Assembly: GCF_001984155.1 (NCBI RefSeq)
Contig: NZ_MTQO01000037.1
Coordinates: forward strand, 124,001-188,000
DNA length: 64,000 bases
Origin: Actinosynnema sp. ALI-1.44
GTDB lineage: Bacteria > Actinomycetota > Actinomycetes > Mycobacteriales > Pseudonocardiaceae
Direction: 5' to 3'
Positions 44,879 through 53,923 of the stretch are shown in pieces. The translations under genes and the position numbers were made by a program. The notes under the pieces were generated by a model. That model did not search any database. It was given only the letters and a program-made list of their open reading frames with translations, and was not told where the DNA came from. The first letter of the stretch is position 1. Each line of letters opens with the position of its first letter.

Positions 44879-46069
44879 TTGTGTGCCCGGATTTCGGTGC
44901 GGTTCGACTTCGCCAAGTTGTGGACCGCTTCCGCTGTTTCCAATATCGGTGACGGGGTGACCATGGCCGCGGGGCCATTGTTGGTTGCTCAACTGACGGA
45001 TGATCCCGCGTGGGTCGCGGGTGCTGCCTTTGTTCAACAACTGCCGTGGCTGTTGTTCGCACTGGTGAGCGGGGCTTATGTCGATCGGGTTGATCGGCGG
45101 CGGCTCATCGTCGTGGTCAATGTTCTCAGGGGCCTCGCTCTTGGTGGTCTCGCCGCCGCGATCGCCACTGGCGTGGCTGTGATTCCCGTGATCTACGTCG
45201 TCTTCTTCATGCTCGGTGTCGGGGAGAGCTTGGCGGACACGGCCTCCGCCGCGCTCCTGCCAGCCATCGTGCCGCCGGAAAGACTGCCGTCGGCCAACGC
45301 GAAGCTGATGGCCACGTTCACCGTCAACAACCAGTTCATCGCGAAACCGTTGGGGGCGTGGCTGTTCGCCTCGGCCGCCGCGTTGCCGTTCGCCTTCGAC
45401 GCGGCGACGTTCCTGCTCGCGGCGGGCCTGCTGGCGACGCTCCGGCAGGTTCCCGGCAGGCCGGAACCCAAGAACACCAACCTGAGGGCCGACATCGCCG
45501 AAGGCGTGAACTGGTTGATGAACCACCGTCTGCTCAGGACCCTCGCGTTGACGATGTCCGCGGCCAATGTCGTCTTCTGCGGTGGGTTCGCCGTGTTCGT
45601 GCTCTACGTGAAGCAGCGGCTCGGTCTCGACGACCTCGGCTACGGCCTGCTGCTCACGACCTTCGCCGTCGGCGGACTGGTCGGCACGTTGGTCACGCCA
45701 CGGCTGGCGCGTCTGGTTCCCGCCAAGGTGCTGCTCAGGGGCGGTCTTGTTGTCGAGACCCTCACGCACCTCGCACTGGCCGCGACGCAACTGTGGCAGG
45801 TCGCGGCGGCGGTTCTGGTGTTGTTCGGTGTGCACACCATGGTGTGGGGCACCATTGTCGTCACCATCCGACAGCGGGACGTGCCCAGCGGCTTGCTGGG
45901 ACGGGTCACCAGCGCCTACTCGCTGGTGGACTTCGGGGGAGCGGCCGTCGGTTCGTTGCTCGGCGGGGCGTTCGCCCGGATGCTCGGCATCACAGCCCCC
46001 TACTGGATCGCGGCGGTGGTGATGGTGCTGATCAGCGCGGTGGCGTGGCGGCCGTTGCGGGAAGCCTGA
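44879..46069 (+). CDS. MFS efflux transporter (enterobactin exporter EntS/macrolide-efflux type)
   Basis: A 396-residue MFS protein with about 12 helices. It has FAKLWTASAVSNIGDGVTMA at the first helix, the A-motif-like GAYVDRVDRRRLIVVVN loop, and FTVNNQFIAKPLGAWLF in the third block, typical of the MFS_3 branch that includes EntS and MefA. TTG 44879 lies 9 bp after GAGGAG. A LysR gene follows after 11 bp, so the two probably form one unit. Confidence 0.88.
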   Translation: MCARISVRFDFAKLWTASAVSNIGDGVTMAAGPLLVAQLTDDPAWVAGAAFVQQLPWLLFALVSGAYVDRVDRRRLIVVVNVLRGLALGGLAAAIATGVAVIPVIYVVFFMLGVGESLADTASAALLPAIVPPERLPSANAKLMATFTVNNQFIAKPLGAWLFASAAALPFAFDAATFLLAAGLLATLRQVPGRPEPKNTNLRADIAEGVNWLMNHRLLRTLALTMSAANVVFCGGFAVFVLYVKQRLGLDDLGYGLLLTTFAVGGLVGTLVTPRLARLVPAKVLLRGGLVVETLTHLALAATQLWQVAAAVLVLFGVHTMVWGTIVVTIRQRDVPSGLLGRVTSAYSLVDFGGAAVGSLLGGAFARMLGITAPYWIAAVVMVLISAVAWRPLREA

Positions 46070-46080
46070 AAGATTCCCGT

Positions 46081-46968
46081 ATGGACGCCAGGCAGTTGGA
46101 GTACTTTCTCGCGGTTGTCGACCACGGTGGGGTCAACCGGGCCGCGTCCGCGCTCTTCCTGACGCAGCCGTCGCTGTCCCAGGCGATCCGGGCGTTGGAG
46201 CGCGACCTCGGCCAGGAGCTGTTCCACCGGGTCGGCCGCCGTCTCGTACTCACTGATTCCGGGCGGGCGCTCGTCGAACCCGCCCGGAACGTGATGAGGG
46301 GACTCGCGGTGGCCAGGGACAGCGTGTCGCGTGTCGGGGAGCTCGCCACCGGATGTGTGGAGATCGCCTCCATGCCCTCACAGGCGGTCGAGCCGTTGAG
46401 CGGGATGATCAAGGCCTTCACCGCACGCCACCCCGGGATGCGGGTGTCCATCAAATCCGCGTTCACCGCGCCCGGCGTGCTGGAGATGGTCCGGACCGGC
46501 GTCACCGAACTCGGGCTGCTCGGCAGCAGCGAGCCGCCCGGCGCCGTCGGTCTCACCCTGCGGACGCTGGGGCGGCAGCGGTTCGTCGTCGTCGCGCCCG
46601 CCGGTCGGTTCGCCGGGCGGCGGGCGCTCAAGGGCGAAGACCTGCACGGCGAGTCGGTGATCGTCGGCCAGCCGGGTACCGGGATGCGCCGGGTCGTCGA
46701 CCGGATCCGGGCCGGCGGTGTCGACCTGCGGCTGGTCGTCGAGTCCGAGCACCGCGAAGCCATCCTGCCGCTGGTCCTCGGCGGCGTCGGGCTGGCGGTG
46801 CTCACCGAGTCGTGGGCGTCGCTGGCTCGGCAGGCCGGGGCGGACGTGCTCGACCTCGACCCGCCCGCGTACCTGCACATCGCGTTGGCCTGCCGGGACA
46901 CGTGGCTCAGTCCGGCGGCCGACGCGTTCGTCCAGGTGATAGGCACTGCCTATAAGCCCGGCCGTTAA
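46081..46968 (+). CDS. LysR-family transcriptional regulator
   Basis: 295 residues. The LysR helix-turn-helix is YFLAVVDHGGVNRAASALFL, TQPSLSQAIRALERDLGQEL, followed by two PBP2-like effector subdomains (VEIASMPSQAVEPLSGMIKA; GGVGLAVLTESWASLARQAG). It begins 11 bp after the MFS gene, and the tartrate/malate dehydrogenase-like gene follows 43 bp downstream in the same direction. This differs from the usual divergent LysR arrangement, so the target is not obvious. Confidence 0.92.
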   Translation: MDARQLEYFLAVVDHGGVNRAASALFLTQPSLSQAIRALERDLGQELFHRVGRRLVLTDSGRALVEPARNVMRGLAVARDSVSRVGELATGCVEIASMPSQAVEPLSGMIKAFTARHPGMRVSIKSAFTAPGVLEMVRTGVTELGLLGSSEPPGAVGLTLRTLGRQRFVVVAPAGRFAGRRALKGEDLHGESVIVGQPGTGMRRVVDRIRAGGVDLRLVVESEHREAILPLVLGGVGLAVLTESWASLARQAGADVLDLDPPAYLHIALACRDTWLSPAADAFVQVIGTAYKPGR

Positions 46969-47011
46969 CGTCAGTTGGACGTGGCACCGTCCGCGGTGGT
47001 GCTATCGGATC

Positions 47012-48067
47012 ATGAAGACGCACCGCATCGCGCTCATCCCCGGCGACGGCATCGGCCAGGAGGTGACGCCCGCGGCGTGCGCCGTCCTCGACACCGTGGG
47101 CAAACGCCACGGCTACGTGCTCAGCTACGACACCTTCGACTGGTCGTGTGCCCGCTACCTGAGCGAAGGCGCGATGATGCCCGGCGACGGCATCGACATG
47201 CTCCGCCACCACGACGCCATCTTCCTCGGCGCGGTCGGCGATCCCGCGGTCGCCGACCACATCTCGTTGTGGGGCCTGCTGATCCCGATCCGCCGCCGGT
47301 TCGACCAGTACGTCAACCTGCGGCCGATCCGTGTCTTCGACGGTGTGCCGAGTCCGCTGCGCGCGGCCGGCTCCGACGTGGACTTCGTCGTCGTGCGGGA
47401 GAACGTCGAAGGCGAGTACAGCGAGATCGGCGGCCGGATGAACCGGGGCCTGCCCTCCGAACTGGCCGTCCAGGAGGCAGTGTTCACGCGGACAGGCGTG
47501 TCCAGGATCGCCGACTACGCCTTCACCCTCGCCCAGGGCCGCCGCAAGCACGTCACGTCCGCGACCAAGTCGAACGGCATCGTGCACACGATGCCGTTCT
47601 GGGACGAGGTCGTCGCCGAGCGCGCCGCGGCTTTCGACGGCGTGGAGTGGACACAGGAACACATCGACGCGTTGTGCGCCAAGGTGGTTCTCGATCCCGC
47701 GCGGTTCGACGTGATCGTCGCGTCCAACTTGTTCGGTGACATCCTCAGCGACCTGGCCGGGGCGGTCGCGGGGAGCATCGGCATGGCTCCCGCGGCGAAC
47801 CTCAACCCCGAGCGGGACTACCCGTCGATGTTCGAACCGGTGCACGGCTCCGCGCCGGACATCGCCGGGCAGGGCGTGGCCAACCCGGTCGGCATGATCT
47901 GGACCGGTGCGATGATGCTGGAGCACCTCGGCCACGAGGAGGCCGCGACCGAGATCCGCGAGGCGATCGCCCGCGTCTTCGCCACCACCCCGCTGCGCAC
48001 CCGTGACCTGGGTGGAACAGCGACGACAGCCCAGTTCACCGACGCGGTGCTGGACTCGCTCGGGTGA
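47012..48067 (+). CDS. Tartrate/D-malate dehydrogenase-like beta-decarboxylating dehydrogenase
   Basis: A 351-residue member of the isocitrate/isopropylmalate dehydrogenase superfamily. It shows the N-terminal IALIPGDGIGQEV, the substrate-binding arginines in LLIPIRRRFDQYVNLRPIRV, the Lys in TSATKSNGI, metal-binding aspartates in SNLFGDILSDLAG and EPVHGSAPDIAGQGVANP before the cofactor loop. The length and the RRRFDQYVNLRP form match TtuC/DmlA (tartrate dehydrogenase or D-malate dehydrogenase). It oxidises and decarboxylates a 2-hydroxy-dicarboxylate with NAD+. Confidence 0.9.
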   Translation: MKTHRIALIPGDGIGQEVTPAACAVLDTVGKRHGYVLSYDTFDWSCARYLSEGAMMPGDGIDMLRHHDAIFLGAVGDPAVADHISLWGLLIPIRRRFDQYVNLRPIRVFDGVPSPLRAAGSDVDFVVVRENVEGEYSEIGGRMNRGLPSELAVQEAVFTRTGVSRIADYAFTLAQGRRKHVTSATKSNGIVHTMPFWDEVVAERAAAFDGVEWTQEHIDALCAKVVLDPARFDVIVASNLFGDILSDLAGAVAGSIGMAPAANLNPERDYPSMFEPVHGSAPDIAGQGVANPVGMIWTGAMMLEHLGHEEAATEIREAIARVFATTPLRTRDLGGTATTAQFTDAVLDSLG

Positions 48068-48072
48068 GTTCC

Positions 48073-48426
48073 TCAGTTCGTGCCGGACCGTTCCGGCCGG
48101 TCGATGATCCGCAGCCAGGAGCCGTCCGGCTGCCTGCGGGCGACCTGGGTCCGCCCGCCTGTCCCGTCGGCCGGGACGGTCGAGGTCAGCGCGATGTCAC
48201 CGGTGATCAGCGTCGGCAACGGTGGCTCGACGGTGAACTGCGGCCGGGCAGCCACCAGTTGCTTGAGCACGGCGCGGATCGCGTCCCGGCCGACAGTCGG
48301 GTTGCCCGCGGGGAAGTCGATCACGGCGTCCTCGGCGTACAACTGGGCCATGCTGTCGGCGTCACCCGCGTTGGCGTACTCGACGAACAGGCGGGCCAGG
48401 TCTTCTGGGTGCGTCGCTTTCTTCAT
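48073..48426 (-). CDS. SnoaL-like domain protein
   Basis: 117 residues with the NTF2-like cone fold of the SnoaL-like family: LARLFVEYANAGDADSMAQL, YAEDAVIDFPAGNPTVGRDA and a C-terminal SWLRIIDRPE strand. The family includes isomerases, polyketide cyclases and many general hydrolases; no catalytic Asp-His pair can be assigned with certainty here. Divergent from a LysR gene (70 bp), which may control it. Confidence 0.82.
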   Translation of the reverse strand: MKKATHPEDLARLFVEYANAGDADSMAQLYAEDAVIDFPAGNPTVGRDAIRAVLKQLVAARPQFTVEPPLPTLITGDIALTSTVPADGTGGRTQVARRQPDGSWLRIIDRPERSGTN

Positions 48427-48496
48427 GACTTCAGCCTGCGCCGAACTTGATCAGAAGTCCAAGAGCTGGATCGTCTGATAGCTAGAATCATCGCTT

Positions 48497-49369
48497 ATGG
48501 AACTCAGGCAGCTGGCGTACTTCGTCGCGGTGGTCGAGGAGGCGGGCTTCACCAGGGCGGCCGAGCGGATGCACGTCGCCCAGCCCGGGATCAGTGCGCA
48601 GATCCGCCAGCTGGAGAAGGAGTTCGGCCACCAGCTGCTCGACCGTTCCGGACGGACCGTCCGGCTGACCGAGATGGGGGCGGCGGTCCTGCCGTACGCC
48701 AAGGCAGCGCTCAAGGCCGTCGAGGACGCCCGACTGGCGGTGGACGAACTGGCCGGGCTGGTGCGCGGGCACGTCGCGATCGGCATGGTCACGTCCCACC
48801 CCGTGGACATCCCCACGCTGCTGGCGGACTTCCACGACGAGTACCCGGCGGTGGAGATCACACTGGTGGAAGCCAACTCCGGCAAGCTGGTCGACGACCT
48901 GCACGGCGGACGACTGGACGCGGCGATCATCGGCGTCGCCGCCGACCTGCCGGGACTGGACCTGCACGTGCTGTCCGACGAGCGCCTCGTCGCGGCTGTC
49001 GGCCACGGCGATCCGCGCGCGACAGCCGGTCGGATGGCGCTGGCGGACCTGCGTGACCAGCCGCTGATCTGCCTGCCGAGCGGGACGGTGATCAGGGCGA
49101 TCCTGGAGAACGCCTGCACCGCAGCGGGTTTCCGGCCGCGCGTGGCGTTCGAGGCCGGTACCCCGCTGGTGCTGGCCGAGTTGGCCGCCCGCGGCCTCGG
49201 GATGGCGATCCTGCCGGAGTCGTTCGTGCACAACCGGCCTGACCTGAGTCCGGTCGCGCTGACCGGCGGTGGACTGCGTGGGCGGCTGGCGTGGGCGTGG
49301 CGTGCGAACGGCCCGTTGAGCCCTGCTGCCAGGGCATTCACGACCCGGCTGGCGGGTGAACCCTCGTGA
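48497..49369 (+). CDS. LysR-family transcriptional regulator
   Basis: 290 residues with the LysR helix-turn-helix (YFVAVVEEAGFTRAAERMHV; AQPGISAQIRQLEKEFGHQL) and a complete effector domain (VAIGMVTSHPVDIPTLLADF; GLGMAILPESFVHN). It is divergent from the SnoaL-like gene, the classical layout, so that gene is its first candidate target. The stop codon lies inside the left arm of the 20-bp inverted repeat at 49365. Confidence 0.92.
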   Translation: MELRQLAYFVAVVEEAGFTRAAERMHVAQPGISAQIRQLEKEFGHQLLDRSGRTVRLTEMGAAVLPYAKAALKAVEDARLAVDELAGLVRGHVAIGMVTSHPVDIPTLLADFHDEYPAVEITLVEANSGKLVDDLHGGRLDAAIIGVAADLPGLDLHVLSDERLVAAVGHGDPRATAGRMALADLRDQPLICLPSGTVIRAILENACTAAGFRPRVAFEAGTPLVLAELAARGLGMAILPESFVHNRPDLSPVALTGGGLRGRLAWAWRANGPLSPAARAFTTRLAGEPS

Positions 49370-49406
49370 GTGTTCTGCCGGGTTGGAACCCGGCAGAACA
49401 CTCACG
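49365..49406. terminator. Perfect 20-bp inverted repeat with 2-nt loop, between convergent genes
   Basis: CGTGAGTGTTCTGCCGGGTT (49365-49384) is followed after GG by its exact reverse complement (49387-49406). It overlaps the LysR stop and ends 11 bp before the M64 peptidase stop, so it probably works as a bidirectional terminator. I believe such GTGAGTGTTCT elements recur in related genomes, to be checked. Confidence 0.8.
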
Positions 49407-49417
49407 GCGTCAAGACG

Positions 49418-51238
49418 TCATGGGCGGTTCAGCGTGACGACGAACTTGCCCGTCTCGCCGATGTTGCCCGCCGGGTCGACCGCGCGGTACTCGACGGTGT
49501 GCCGTCCGTATCCCGGCGGCACGTTGTCCCAAGGGGACAGTCTTGGTTCGCCGAGTTTGCCGTACACCAGGTTGTCGATGGTCGTTCCCGCCGCGGTGAA
49601 CCGGAAGGGCGCGTTGGCGTCGGTCGGCCAGCCGAAGTAGTTGTACCAGCCGTCGCCGTCCACGCGGAACTCCAGTATCCCGGAACCCGGAGTGTCGTCC
49701 GTGGACGTCAGCTTCATCGTGAAGGGGCCGTCGAAGACGTACTCGGTCGGGCGGCCGTGGCGGTGGATCGTCCTGACCGCCTTGGACAGTTCGAACTTCG
49801 CGACGGGGTCGGTCGCGTCGACCTTCCACATCAGCGTCCTGCCGGGGATCGACGCGGTCAACGTGTGCGAGCCCTTGAGGTCCAGGCGCTTCAGTTCGAG
49901 GTCCCGGTCGTTGCCACCGGTGCGGACCGGGCGGCCGTCCACCGCCCACGACACCGCGACCGGCTTGCTGGTCTCGACGTACACGACGTCTTCCGCGCCG
50001 ACGGGCCGGTCGGCCGGAGTCGACGAGGTGAACCCGAGCGGCGTGGTGTCCGGCGGGGTCTTGATCGCCGTGTCCACGGTCCACGTCCGGGTCTTGGTCA
50101 ACGACGCCCGGATCGCCGGGTCGCGTACGAACGGCGTGGGGTCGACCACGGTCGCGGTCAGCGAGTGCTTGCCGGGCTTGAGCCGCTGCCGGCTGAGATC
50201 CACGCTGCGACTGCCGTTGGTGTGCAGGTCCCTGCCGTCCAGTTGCCACGTCACCGCCAACGAATGACCGGCCGGGTGCAGCGTTTCCACCCAGACCACC
50301 CGGTCCGCCCCGATCGGCGCCGTGTTCGGCGTCCCGCCCTGCAGGATCGAGGTCTTGGCCGAGATCCGCTGGGTCATCCGCTCCCGGCTGATCTGGTCGA
50401 AGTAGTACCCGAGCGACTTCATCATCGAGTGCTTGCTCGGTCGCCACACACCGGTCCCGCTGTACAGGCCGCCTTCGAACCGGTCGATGGTGCCGCCGGA
50501 CTCGCTCGGCTCGCCCAGCCAACGCCACCACTTGGCCCGCTGCGCCCGCATCTGCTGCGTCGTGAGGAGGCTGTGGTGGATAGAAGACGGCTCGGCGCCG
50601 CTGTACTTGTCGCCGCGGACCCCGCGTGAGTAGTAGTCGTACTCGTCGTCCAGCCCGCCGAGCGAATGGCCTAGTTCATGTGGCGTGATCAGCGCGGACA
50701 ACGCGTTGCCGCCCGACGCGGTGGCGTATGTGCCGCCTGCCCCGCCATAGGTGTTGCTGTTCCCGATCGCGAGCAACTGCCGGTTGCCCGAGTTCGTACC
50801 GGTCACCAGATCGGCGTAACGCGTCAGCGCCGCGTTGTCGACAGTGAGCAACCGTTGGACGCTCGACGAGTTGCATCCACCCCAGAATCCCATGCCGAGC
50901 GGGGTGTTGCGGCGTGGCGAGGTCAGGTCGGGGTCACAGCTCACGCCCGACTCGGTCGACGGGACCTCCACGGTGTACACGTTGAGATAACTGCGGTACG
51001 TCTTGAACGGCTCCAGGGTCAGCAGCACGTTCACGTGCCGGTCGACGTGTTCCCGGAACTTCGGCATCTCCGCGGCGGTGTACCCGTCGCCGACGATCAC
51101 GATGTTGAAGCGTTTCGCTGGGTCGCCGGTGATCCGTACCGGGACGACGGTCGCGGCCTCGGCAGACGCCTGAGCCGGTAACGCCACCAGGAAGGGGATC
51201 ATGACGACGCCTGCCATCACGAGCGCGCGTCTCCACAT
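49418..51238 (-). CDS. Secreted M64-family (IgA peptidase-like) metallopeptidase
   Basis: 606 residues. A signal peptide (ALVMAGVVMIPFLVALPAQA) leads into the M64 catalytic domain: FNIVIVGDGYTAAEM, VEVPSTESGVSCDPDL, and the zinc site PHELGHSLGGLDDEY (HExxH plus the downstream acidic residues). A C-terminal half of Ig-like domains (HSLTATVVDPTPFVRD; YEVRAVDPAGN-like end GRHTVEYRAVDPAGNIGE) probably binds cell-wall or protein substrates. ATG 51238 directly precedes the signal; the longer frame to 51328 does not fit. It is an exoprotease. Confidence 0.92.
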   Translation of the reverse strand: MWRRALVMAGVVMIPFLVALPAQASAEAATVVPVRITGDPAKRFNIVIVGDGYTAAEMPKFREHVDRHVNVLLTLEPFKTYRSYLNVYTVEVPSTESGVSCDPDLTSPRRNTPLGMGFWGGCNSSSVQRLLTVDNAALTRYADLVTGTNSGNRQLLAIGNSNTYGGAGGTYATASGGNALSALITPHELGHSLGGLDDEYDYYSRGVRGDKYSGAEPSSIHHSLLTTQQMRAQRAKWWRWLGEPSESGGTIDRFEGGLYSGTGVWRPSKHSMMKSLGYYFDQISRERMTQRISAKTSILQGGTPNTAPIGADRVVWVETLHPAGHSLAVTWQLDGRDLHTNGSRSVDLSRQRLKPGKHSLTATVVDPTPFVRDPAIRASLTKTRTWTVDTAIKTPPDTTPLGFTSSTPADRPVGAEDVVYVETSKPVAVSWAVDGRPVRTGGNDRDLELKRLDLKGSHTLTASIPGRTLMWKVDATDPVAKFELSKAVRTIHRHGRPTEYVFDGPFTMKLTSTDDTPGSGILEFRVDGDGWYNYFGWPTDANAPFRFTAAGTTIDNLVYGKLGEPRLSPWDNVPPGYGRHTVEYRAVDPAGNIGETGKFVVTLNRP

Positions 51239-51350
51239 GTGCGCGCACGCTATGCAGGACCCGTCGTGGTTGTGCAGAGCCGAAAGTAGCGACTTCGCAG
51301 GTGTCTGCGAACGCCGGTGGTGCGGCATCGACGCAGGTTATGCTCTTGCG

Positions 51351-51950
51351 GTGGCGCGTGTCCCTGCAGAACAACGTCGCCGGCAATTGCTTGCTGCCGC
51401 CCTGCGGGTAGTCGCCGCGGAAGGCGTGGCCGCCGCGAGCACGCGCCGGATCGCCGGTGAGGCCAGGCTTCCGCCTGCCGTCGTGCACTACTGCTTCCGT
51501 TCGGTCGAAGATCTGCTCGACGCCTTGACGGCGTCGCTTTTCAGTGAGATGGCCGAAGTCGCGGCCGTCGCGCTACGGGCAGGCGGCGCGGTCGAGCCTT
51601 CCGTGCGCGCGGCCGTGCACCGGCTGTGGACGCCCTACCGCGTCGACCCGGCCAGGTACAGGGCGGTGCTGGACCTGATACCGTACGCGCTGCGCCGTCC
51701 GTCCGCGACGATGGCCGTGCGCGCCTATGAGGCCAAGGTGTGCGCACTCGCCGAGCGGTTCCTGGTGGATGTCGCCGCCCACAACGACATCAGGTGGCTG
51801 GACCCGACCGAAGTGGTCGGCCGAGTCCTTTTGTCCACTGTGGATGGACTGTTGCTCGCCTGGCTGATCGACAAGGACGACGGCAGGACCGAGGCCGCGC
51901 TCGACTGGCTCGCGGCCTCGATCGCCGCCCGCGTCACGGATAGTCGGTGA
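51351..51950 (+). CDS. TetR-family transcriptional regulator
   Basis: 199 residues. The helix-turn-helix is ASTRRIAGEARLPPAVVHYC after QLLAAALRVVAAEGVAA, with a C-terminal domain containing YRAVLDLIPYALRRPSATMA. Divergent from the M64 peptidase gene (112 bp between starts). GTG 51351 is used. Whether it regulates the peptidase is unknown. Confidence 0.9.
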   Translation: MARVPAEQRRRQLLAAALRVVAAEGVAAASTRRIAGEARLPPAVVHYCFRSVEDLLDALTASLFSEMAEVAAVALRAGGAVEPSVRAAVHRLWTPYRVDPARYRAVLDLIPYALRRPSATMAVRAYEAKVCALAERFLVDVAAHNDIRWLDPTEVVGRVLLSTVDGLLLAWLIDKDDGRTEAALDWLAASIAARVTDSR

Positions 51951-52032
51951 CGTCACTGACCTGATTGGCGGTGTTGGCCGTGGGGCCGCTGTCGTTGACG
52001 ACCCGGTCGATCGTGCCGACGCCAACGTTGTC

Positions 52033-52130
52033 AAGACGGTCCCTCGCCGGGTGGCAGACCTCTGGGCAGGAGGTCTTCGCGCCGCGACGGGCAGGAGACA
52101 CCCCCGAAGGCCCTCTCTGCGCTTGCGCGC
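52033..52130. repeat. Dispersed intergenic repeat, copy 2
   Basis: Second copy of the element at 44436, followed by GCGCTTGCGCGC palindromic units near 52120-52165. The flanking gap 51951-52187 holds no gene. On the minus strand the 30 codons to the left of the repeat read like the end of a secreted protein (NDSGPTANTANQVSDVTDYP, then stop), possibly a coding remnant cut by the repeat. Confidence 0.8.
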
Positions 52131-52187
52131 TTGCCGTTGTGGGTTGCTTTGCGCTTGCGCGCAGGCCTGCGTTGTGATGGGTCTCTG

Positions 52188-53180
52188 TCAGGCCGATTCT
52201 CTGATCACCAGGGATGTCGGGATGATCTCGGGTTGCTGGGACAGTGTTTCCCCGGCCAGTCTGGACAACAGCATTCGCGCTGCGGCCTCGCCCATCTCTC
52301 GTGATGGTTGGCGGACAGTGGTCAGGGCGGGTTGGGTGTGCGAGGCGATCGGGATGTCGTCGAACCCGATCACGGCCACGTCGTCCGGCACGGTTCGCCC
52401 GGCGGCGCGCAGTGCGTCGAGGACTCCGACGGCCATCAGGTCGTTCTGGGCGAACACGGCGTCGACCGGCACATCGGAATCCACAAGGGACTGCACTGCT
52501 TCCTTGCCGCCTTCCCTGGTGAAATCGCCTTCCAGCACCAGACTCGCGGGCAGCTTCCGGCCGTAGCCGTCCACAGTGCTCCGGAAACCCTCGGTCCGGT
52601 CACGGGTGCAGCCGAACTCCGTTGGGCCGGTGATCACCGCGAGGTTGGTGCGGCCGTTGGCCAGCAGGTGGTGGGCCGCTGAGGCCGCGCCCTCGCGGTT
52701 GCTTGTCGCCACGGACGGGAACTCCGGGTGGTGGCCCCGGTCGTCGATCATCACCATCGGGAAGCCGGACTCGTGCAGGCCGCTGATGTAGCTCAGGGTG
52801 TCCGGTGGTTCGATCAGCAGCAGGCCGTCGAACGCGTTGGCCGACACGTGTTTCGCGAACTGGGTCAGTGATTCCGCGCCGCGGTTCATCGTGTTCAGCA
52901 GCAGGCCGTATCCCTGTGCTTCGAGGACGTCCGCCACGCCTTGCAGCACGTCGCCCACCCACGGCCAGGTCAGCCCCGGGACCAGCATGCCGACGGTCTG
53001 GGTGCGGCCTTTGGCCAGGCCGACGGCGCGGGCGCTCGGGGTGTAGCCGGTCGCGGCGATCACCTCGCGGACACGGATCGCGGTCGCGGCGTCGACATCG
53101 CCCTTGTTGTTGAGCACGCGCGAGACCGTCGCCTTGCTCACTCGTGCCCGGCGGGCGACTTCGGCGATGGTGACGCGCAC
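52188..53180 (-). CDS. LacI-family transcriptional regulator
   Basis: 330 residues. The headpiece is VTIAEVARRARVSKATVSRV with a hinge helix (AVGLAKGRTQT), then a sugar-binding-type sensor domain (VGMLVPGLTWPWVGDVLQGV; VAVIGFDDIPIASHTQPALT). No sugar transport or hydrolase gene adjoins it, so its regulon must be elsewhere, or its partner genes have been lost; the repeat lies immediately downstream. GTG 53180 is preferred to the frame start at 53213. Confidence 0.9.
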   Translation of the reverse strand: MRVTIAEVARRARVSKATVSRVLNNKGDVDAATAIRVREVIAATGYTPSARAVGLAKGRTQTVGMLVPGLTWPWVGDVLQGVADVLEAQGYGLLLNTMNRGAESLTQFAKHVSANAFDGLLLIEPPDTLSYISGLHESGFPMVMIDDRGHHPEFPSVATSNREGAASAAHHLLANGRTNLAVITGPTEFGCTRDRTEGFRSTVDGYGRKLPASLVLEGDFTREGGKEAVQSLVDSDVPVDAVFAQNDLMAVGVLDALRAAGRTVPDDVAVIGFDDIPIASHTQPALTTVRQPSREMGEAAARMLLSRLAGETLSQQPEIIPTSLVIRESA

Positions 53181-53219
53181 GTGATCAGGATAGCGAGTGC
53201 CGCTCACCGGCAAACCGGT

Positions 53220-53858
53220 TCAGCCCGGCACCACCCCTGGTCGTGGGAACAGGCCGAGGAATCTGACGGCCGAGCGTTCGTCACCCGAGACTATCTCCCC
53301 GGTTGCGCCTCGTCCGCCGAAGACGATGCCACGCAGCGTGGCCGCGTCTGTCTCGACCACGGCGTCGGGGTTTTCGGCGCGTCCCGGGGTGATGTCGATG
53401 TGGCCGTCGGCGACTGCCGCGCGGAAGTGCTCGCCCGACACGCGTAGTTCATACGTCGCGTTCAGGTCTCCGGCGAGGTCGGGGGAGAAGGTCGTCAGCA
53501 ATGCGATCATCAACGCCGCCACGCTCAACGGCGCCGCGGAGGCGGTCGGCGCGTGGCAGCCCCATTTGGCCAGTTCGATGATCACGGGTCGCAGGTCGTA
53601 GCCGCGGTCAGTCAGCTCGTAGACCGACGCGCCCACGGGCGGGCCGAGCTTGGCGCGCCGGACGACACCGCTCTCCTCCAACTCCTTGAGCCGGTGGGAG
53701 AGCACGTTCTGGCTGGCTGTCGGCAGGCCGGCGCGCAGGTCGGTGAAGCGCTTCGGGCCGAACAGCAGTTCGCGGACCACCAGCAACGCCCATCGCTCAC
53801 CGACCAGGTCGAGCGCTCGGGCGATCCCGCAGGGGTCGTCGTAGCTCCGGTCCGACAT
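53220..53858 (-). CDS. HxlR-type regulator fused to an SCP2-like domain
   Basis: 212 residues. The N-terminal half is an HxlR winged helix (CGIARALDLVGERWALLVVR; TASQNVLSHRLKELEESGVV). The C-terminal half resembles a sterol-carrier-protein-2-like fold (YELRVSGEHFRAAVADGHID; VVETDAATLRGIVFGGRGAT), a lipophilic ligand pocket. So the repressor probably senses a lipid-like molecule directly. It is divergent from an alpha/beta hydrolase, the likely target. ATG 53858 is used. Confidence 0.87.
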   Translation of the reverse strand: MSDRSYDDPCGIARALDLVGERWALLVVRELLFGPKRFTDLRAGLPTASQNVLSHRLKELEESGVVRRAKLGPPVGASVYELTDRGYDLRPVIIELAKWGCHAPTASAAPLSVAALMIALLTTFSPDLAGDLNATYELRVSGEHFRAAVADGHIDITPGRAENPDAVVETDAATLRGIVFGGRGATGEIVSGDERSAVRFLGLFPRPGVVPG

Positions 53859-53861
53859 TGA

Positions 53862-53901
53862 TGCTCCTCTTTTAGGACTGCCTGGTGCTAGTGTAGGAGC
53901 A
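53862..53901. promoter_or_regulatory. TGCTCCT...AGGAGCA dyad between HxlR and hydrolase genes
   Basis: Perfect 7-bp arms (53862-53868 and 53895-53901), 33 bp apart from start to start, in the 65-bp divergent promoter region. Three helical turns between arms fits binding by a dimeric regulator on one face of the DNA. Confidence 0.45.
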
Positions 53902-53923
53902 ACAAGCGACGGAAGGAACTGTG

